37,614 nucleotides of DNA from CAYRUP01 sp964578975 (GTDB lineage Bacteria; Pseudomonadota; Gammaproteobacteria; DSM-16500), in the NCBI GenBank assembly GCA_964578975.1, contig CAZOFA010000014.1:1-37614 (forward strand), written 5' to 3'. Under the pieces are notes generated by a model that saw only the letters and a program-made list of their open reading frames with translations, was not told the origin of the DNA and searched no databases. Shown one piece after another: positions 33,248-37,614 of this stretch. How positions within the stretch are numbered: the first letter of the stretch is position 1; the number at the start of each line of letters is the position of its first letter. The translations under genes were made by a program, and so were the position numbers.

Positions 33248-33257
33248 GTTTGAGTGA

Positions 33258-35828
33258 ATGCAAAACAAGAAACTAAGTGCCAAAAAAATTCGTAGTTTAT
33301 TTTTAACCTATTTTTCTGATCACGGTCATGAAATTATTTCGAGCAGTTCACTGATCCCGAGCAATGATCCCACGCTTTTATTCACCAATGCGGGCATGGT
33401 GCAATTTAAAGATGTTTTTTTAGGAAAAGAAGAACGTCCCTACACACGCGCCACCTCTTCGCAACGTTGCGTACGCGCAGGCGGTAAACATAATGATTTA
33501 GAACGTGTCGGCTATACCGCACGACATCATACTTTTTTTGAAATGCTGGGGAATTTTAGTTTTGGGAATTATTTCAAACATGACGCGATTCGTCTGGCTT
33601 GGGAATTTTTAACGGATGTTTTAAAACTTCCCCCGGAAAAACTATGGATTACCGTGTACCATGAAGACGATGAAGCCGCTCACATTTGGTTAAACGAAAT
33701 CAAAATCGATCCCAAGCGTTTTAGCCGTTTAGGGGATGACAGTAATTTTTGGTCGATGGGCGCGACCGGTCCTTGCGGTCCCTGCACTGAAATTTTTTAC
33801 GATCATGGCGAACACATTGCGGGTGGGCCACCAGGCAGCCCGGATGAAGACGGTGATCGTTACGTAGAAATTTGGAATTTAGTGTTCATGCAATATGATC
33901 GCGCCACTGACGGCGTGTTGACCGCACTACCCAAACCGTCGGTTGATACCGGCATGGGTCTTGAACGCATTGCTGCAGTCGTGCAAGGCGTACATAACAA
34001 TTACGACACAGATTTATTCCAACCACTCATTCATGCGATTGCCAAGCTCTCTCACACCAAAGATTTCAGCAACACATCGTTGCGCGTGATTGCCGATCAT
34101 ATTCGTTCGTGTGCTTTTTTAATTGTGGATGGTGTCACGCCATCCAATGAAGGTCGCGGATATGTTCTACGCCGCATTATTCGTCGCGCCGTACGTCATG
34201 GAAATAAATTAGGTTTGCATGAACCATTCTTTTTCAAATTGGTCAAACCACTGGTGGATGAAATGGGTGATGCGTATCCTGAATTACGCAAAGCACAAAC
34301 TCTGGTTGAAAAAACACTGCGCCAAGAAGAAGAACAATTCAGCGTGACGCTCTCTCAAGGTTTAAAATTATTTGAAGAAGTGGTCAGCAAATTAAAAAAT
34401 AAATTAATTCCCGGTGAGATGGTTTTCAAATTGTATGATACGTACGGATTTCCGGTGGATTTGACAGCGGACATCGCGCGTGAGCGTCATTTGCAATTAG
34501 ATCTGGAAGGTTTTGAAACTGAAATGAATAAACAACGCAAACGCTCGCGTCAAACCAGCAAATTTACGGCGGATTATTCCACTGGCGCACATGTGGCAAC
34601 GCCAACTGAATTTATTGGTTACAAAAAATTACAACTGGATCGTGGCAACATTATTGCGCTCTATCGCGACGGCAAAGCAGTCACCACTTTATCCCAAGGT
34701 GAAAAGGGTTCTGTGATTTTAGATTGCACGCCTTTTTATGCGGAATCGGGTGGACAAGTGGGCGATCAAGGGTCTTTGAGCGCAAATGGCGTATTGTTTC
34801 GTGTCACTGATACACAAAAACAAGGACAAGCGCATGTGCATCTGGGTGAATGTGTGCGTGGGCAACTCAACATAGGCGACACATTAATTGCTGAAGTCGA
34901 TGCAAAGCGACGGGCGGCCACCGTACTCAATCACACCGCAACGCATTTGTTACACATGATTTTGCGTAAAATATTAGGCGAACACGTTTTACAAAAAGGG
35001 TCGCTGGTGGAACCTGAACGTTTACGTTTTGATTTTTCTCATCCGACGCCATTAACGCGTGAGGAATTACAATCGATAGAGCAAAGTGTGAATGATGAAA
35101 TTCGCGCGAATCATGAAGCGATTGTTGAAATCACCACACCCGCGGATGCAATAAAGCATGGTGCTTTAGGTCTTTTCGAAGACAAATATGGTGACGAAGT
35201 CCGTGTCGTGCATTTTGGTGATTCGCAAGAATTATGCGGAGGCACACACGCACATCACACCGGTGATATTGGAATTTTTAAAATTACCACCGAATCAGGC
35301 GTGGCATCCGGCATTCGTCGCATTGAAGCGGTGACCGGCGATGGCGCGTTGCAATGGATTGAAAAACGTGAAGTAGACTATCAACAAAAACTTCAACAAT
35401 CCGATGAAAAAATTCGTCAGCTGGAAAAACAAGTCGACCAATTAAAAGAACAGCTCGCGCATTCATTGAGTAGCGATTTAATTTCTCACGCACAAGAAAT
35501 TGCGGGCGTTAAAGTCTTGACGGCAAAACTGAACGGTGTCGATGCAAAATCACTGCGTTCCATGGTGGATCAATTAAAAAATAAACTGGGCAGCGCCATT
35601 GTGGCGCTGGCGATTGAAAAAGATGGGAAAGCCAGTATTGTGGTGGGTGTCACCAAAGACTATACCGAGCGAGTGAAAGCAGGTGAATTAGTGAATATGA
35701 TTGCACTACAAATTGGTGGAAAAGGCGGTGGTCGACCTGATTTAGCAGAAGCAGGCGGCAATCAACCTGAAAATCTGGAACAAGCACTAAAATCCGTGTA
35801 TACATGGGTCAGTGAAAAATTATCCTGA
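33258..35828 (+). CDS. alaS: Alanyl-tRNA synthetase
   Basis: An 856-residue AlaRS (E. coli 876). The class II catalytic core begins LFLTYFSDHGHEIISSSSLIPSNDPTLLFTNAGMVQFKD, and the region around WSMGATGPCGPCTEIFYDHG is intact. The editing domain has HxxxH at His559/His563 and CGGTH at Cys660/His664, the zinc-binding set that clears mischarged Ser and Gly. A C-terminal coiled coil and DHHA1 domain (GGKGGGRPDLAEAGG) end the protein. It follows recX by 10 nt, in the classic recA-recX-alaS order. Confidence 0.98.
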   Translation: MQNKKLSAKKIRSLFLTYFSDHGHEIISSSSLIPSNDPTLLFTNAGMVQFKDVFLGKEERPYTRATSSQRCVRAGGKHNDLERVGYTARHHTFFEMLGNFSFGNYFKHDAIRLAWEFLTDVLKLPPEKLWITVYHEDDEAAHIWLNEIKIDPKRFSRLGDDSNFWSMGATGPCGPCTEIFYDHGEHIAGGPPGSPDEDGDRYVEIWNLVFMQYDRATDGVLTALPKPSVDTGMGLERIAAVVQGVHNNYDTDLFQPLIHAIAKLSHTKDFSNTSLRVIADHIRSCAFLIVDGVTPSNEGRGYVLRRIIRRAVRHGNKLGLHEPFFFKLVKPLVDEMGDAYPELRKAQTLVEKTLRQEEEQFSVTLSQGLKLFEEVVSKLKNKLIPGEMVFKLYDTYGFPVDLTADIARERHLQLDLEGFETEMNKQRKRSRQTSKFTADYSTGAHVATPTEFIGYKKLQLDRGNIIALYRDGKAVTTLSQGEKGSVILDCTPFYAESGGQVGDQGSLSANGVLFRVTDTQKQGQAHVHLGECVRGQLNIGDTLIAEVDAKRRAATVLNHTATHLLHMILRKILGEHVLQKGSLVEPERLRFDFSHPTPLTREELQSIEQSVNDEIRANHEAIVEITTPADAIKHGALGLFEDKYGDEVRVVHFGDSQELCGGTHAHHTGDIGIFKITTESGVASGIRRIEAVTGDGALQWIEKREVDYQQKLQQSDEKIRQLEKQVDQLKEQLAHSLSSDLISHAQEIAGVKVLTAKLNGVDAKSLRSMVDQLKNKLGSAIVALAIEKDGKASIVVGVTKDYTERVKAGELVNMIALQIGGKGGGRPDLAEAGGNQPENLEQALKSVYTWVSEKLS

Positions 35829-35886
35829 TTTTGCCTATGGACAAAATATAGTAGGATGATAATGGATAGGATTGGGAAACAAGATC

Positions 35887-37137
35887 ATGGCACTTATCGT
35901 ACAAAAGTATGGCGGGAGTTCGGTTGGCACATTAGACCGTATTCATCACGTCGCATCTAAAATCATTCAGGCAAAAGAACAAGGGAATGATGTCGTCGTA
36001 GTTGTTTCTGCCATGCAAGGCGAAACGGATCGACTCATTCAGTTAGCGCATACCTTGACCGCTGAACCGGATCCGCGTGAATATGATGTGTTAGTGGCAA
36101 CCGGCGAACAAGTGTCGATGTCGTTGCTCGCAATGGCATTGAACGCAAAAAATCATCGAGCACGCTCTTATACCAGCTTACAAGTGGGTATTCATACCGA
36201 TGATATTCATACCAAAGCACGCATCGTCAATATTAAAACCAACACCATTTACAATGAATTAGCCAAAGGGCACATTGTAATTATTGCGGGTTTTCAAGGC
36301 GTCAATACGCACGGTGATATCACGACGTTAGGCCGTGGGGGCTCTGATACCACTGCAGTCGCCCTGGCTGCTGCACTGAAAGCAGAAGAATGTCAGATTT
36401 ACACTGATGTTGAAGGCGTTTATACCACTGACCCACACGTTTTGCCGGAAGCTTCTTTGTTACCGCAAATTAGCTTTGAAGAAATGCTCGAAATGGCAAG
36501 TCTTGGTGCTAAAGTTCTACAAATGCGTTCTGTCGAACTGGCAAGCAAACACAACATTCCAATCCGTGTGCTATCTTCGTTTACTGATGGCCCTGGCACA
36601 TTGGTTACACTTGAGGAAAAAGTTATGCAAAAACGTCTTGTGTCCGGAATTGCTTTTAGTCGCGAGGAAGCATTGATTTCACTAGCTGGCGTGCCTAATC
36701 GCGCAGGTGTGGAAGGTTATATTTTAAGTAAAATCAGTGAAGCGCAAATTGAAGTGGATATGATTGCGCAAAATGCTTCGGATAAAGAAGATACCGATTT
36801 TACGTTTACAGTCACCCGCAAAGACCATGTAAAAACCTTGCGTATCATCGAAACATTGGCAAAAGAATTGAATGCCGCGTCGGTTAATAGCAATGCGAAT
36901 GTTGCTAAGTTGTCTCTGGTGGGTGTGGGCATGCGTTCTCATTCAGGGGTTGCGAGCACGATGTTCAATGCATTAGGTCAACATAATATTAATATTCAGA
37001 TGATTACCACATCGGAAATTAAAATTTCTGTCGTGATTGAAGAAGTCATGCTGGAAAAGGGTATCAAAGCTGTTCATGATGCATTTGAACTTGACAAAAT
37101 TGCCTCAAATAAACAGCCTAGCCAGATGGAAGTATGA
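35887..37137 (+). CDS. lysC: Aspartate kinase
   Basis: A 416-residue aspartokinase of the single-function type. The N-terminal kinase domain begins MALIVQKYGGSSVGTLDRI and contains GFQGVNTHGDITTLGRGGSDTTAVALAAAL. Two C-terminal ACT domains, from about residue 265 on, would carry feedback control by Lys and/or Thr. It phosphorylates aspartate, the first step toward Lys, Thr, Met and diaminopimelate. I start at ATG 35887; a TTG at 35872 would add five residues. Its place between alaS and csrA is the same as in Pseudomonas. A leader of about 58 nt separates it from alaS. Confidence 0.96.
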   Translation: MALIVQKYGGSSVGTLDRIHHVASKIIQAKEQGNDVVVVVSAMQGETDRLIQLAHTLTAEPDPREYDVLVATGEQVSMSLLAMALNAKNHRARSYTSLQVGIHTDDIHTKARIVNIKTNTIYNELAKGHIVIIAGFQGVNTHGDITTLGRGGSDTTAVALAAALKAEECQIYTDVEGVYTTDPHVLPEASLLPQISFEEMLEMASLGAKVLQMRSVELASKHNIPIRVLSSFTDGPGTLVTLEEKVMQKRLVSGIAFSREEALISLAGVPNRAGVEGYILSKISEAQIEVDMIAQNASDKEDTDFTFTVTRKDHVKTLRIIETLAKELNAASVNSNANVAKLSLVGVGMRSHSGVASTMFNALGQHNINIQMITTSEIKISVVIEEVMLEKGIKAVHDAFELDKIASNKQPSQMEV

Positions 37138-37244
37138 TCAAGTCTTATAAAAAAGATGAAAATCTTGTTTGCACAAACATATTATATTGTTTAACATTGC
37201 TGACTTTCGCAGCCAGAACGGCTGTATTGATTAATGTAAATAAG

Positions 37245-37287
37245 GGATATAAGTAATACACAACAAGGTAGTTTAAGGAGATGGATA
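37245..37287 (+). promoter_or_regulatory. csrA leader with GGA motifs and strong Shine-Dalgarno
   Basis: AAGGAG (37275-37280) lies 7 nt before the csrA ATG. GGA occurs at 37245, 37277 and 37283, and ACAAGGTAGT (37262-37271) resembles the CsrA site ACARGGAUGU. CsrA proteins commonly bind such sites over the Shine-Dalgarno and repress their own translation. I found no firm promoter in the 150-nt gap; TTGATT/TATAAG at 37227-37253 has too short a spacer (15). Confidence 0.45.
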
Positions 37288-37530
37288 ATGCTCATTTTAA
37301 CGCGACGTGTAGGTGAAACATTAATCATTGGTGATGATGTTATTGTGACTGTGCTTGGCATTAAAGGTAACCAAGTACGGATCGGTATTAATGCGCCCAA
37401 AGATGTGTCTGTGCACCGAGAAGAAATTTATCAACGAATTCAGCAAGAAAAGAATACGACTACCGCTGACTCGACGAAAGAGAAAAAGGAAAAAACTGAT
37501 AAGAAAGATAAGGATAAATCAGAAGAATAG
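37288..37530 (+). CDS. csrA: Carbon storage regulator CsrA, with an extended charged tail
   Basis: An 80-residue CsrA. The dimer core MLILTRRVGETLIIGDDVIVTVLGIKGNQVRIGINAPKDVSVHREEIYQRI is intact, with the N-terminal LILTRR and the VHREEI segment that form the RNA-binding surface. Most CsrA proteins end near 60-65 residues; here about 25 extra residues, mostly Lys, Asp, Glu and Thr (TKEKKEKTDKKDKDKSEE), follow. It binds GGA motifs in mRNA leaders and controls translation. In Legionella and Coxiella, CsrA governs the switch between growth forms. Its neighbours alaS, lysC and tRNA-Ser are those found in Pseudomonas. Confidence 0.97.
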   Translation: MLILTRRVGETLIIGDDVIVTVLGIKGNQVRIGINAPKDVSVHREEIYQRIQQEKNTTTADSTKEKKEKTDKKDKDKSEE

Positions 37531-37561
37531 TTTTAACGTCTGGATCATTCACTTATTAATC

Positions 37562-37614
37562 GGAGAGATGGCCGAGAGGCTGAAGGCGCTCCCCTGCTAA
37601 GGGAGTATGGGGGC
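37562..37614 (+). tRNA. tRNA-Ser(GCU), 3' end outside window
   Basis: The sequence begins GGAGAGATGGCCGAGAGGC with a D-arm typical of serine tRNAs. The anticodon stem CTCCC/GGGAG encloses loop CTGCTAA with anticodon GCT at 37596-37598. The long variable arm has just begun (TATGGGGGC) when the window ends. The serine tRNA after csrA matches E. coli serV and Pseudomonas. Confidence 0.93.

Overview
The window looks like chromosome from a gammaproteobacterium with an AT-rich genome and intracellular habits. Two things suggest this. The block pncC-recA-recX-alaS-lysC-csrA-tRNA-Ser(GCU) on the right is a gene order known from gammaproteobacteria (Pseudomonas and, without lysC, E. coli). Scattered between housekeeping genes are proteins of a kind seen in host-associated Legionellales (Legionella, Coxiella and relatives): a calpain-like cysteine protease, an ankyrin-repeat protein, a 1999-residue helical protein and a membrane-anchored DUF2235-like hydrolase. 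The order Legionellales is an inference; no species can be named from the sequence alone.

Layout. 1-1086: the 3' part of a DUF2235-like hydrolase gene. 1186-5670 (minus): a protein-quality operon clpB-usp-cbpA-cbpM behind a sigma-32-like promoter, with a 183-nt hairpin between cbpA and cbpM. 5929-12750 (plus): the giant unknown gene, then a ParB gene with no ParA beside it. 12802-14770 (minus): pabB-pabA for p-aminobenzoate/folate. 14888-21820 (plus): calpain-like protease, murF, a Rickettsia/Thermus-type isocitrate dehydrogenase and a small unknown protein. 21882-22835 (minus): tsaC/sua5. 22888-25052 (plus): scpA-scpB-rluB. 25131-27448 (plus): ankyrin gene split into two overlapping frames. 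27445-30830 (minus): mutS and a squalene/phytoene-synthase-fold protein. 30877 to the end (plus): pncC, recA, recX, alaS, lysC, csrA and a tRNA-Ser that runs off the window.

A second layer is a population of short palindromic elements whose ends read GTCATYC. They occur at gene ends (1084-1154, 12771-12837, 21845-21878, 31368-31400) and also inside genes: one supplies the stop codon of the first gene, one the C-terminal tail of PabA, and one is inserted in frame in MutS. Together with the large hairpin that runs into the end of cbpA, this shows repeats repeatedly invading coding ends.

The points I would check first are the mutS insertion, the split ankyrin gene, the calpain-like protease, the 183-nt hairpin and the giant gene. 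I found no CRISPR array, transposase gene, prophage or complete new defence system.
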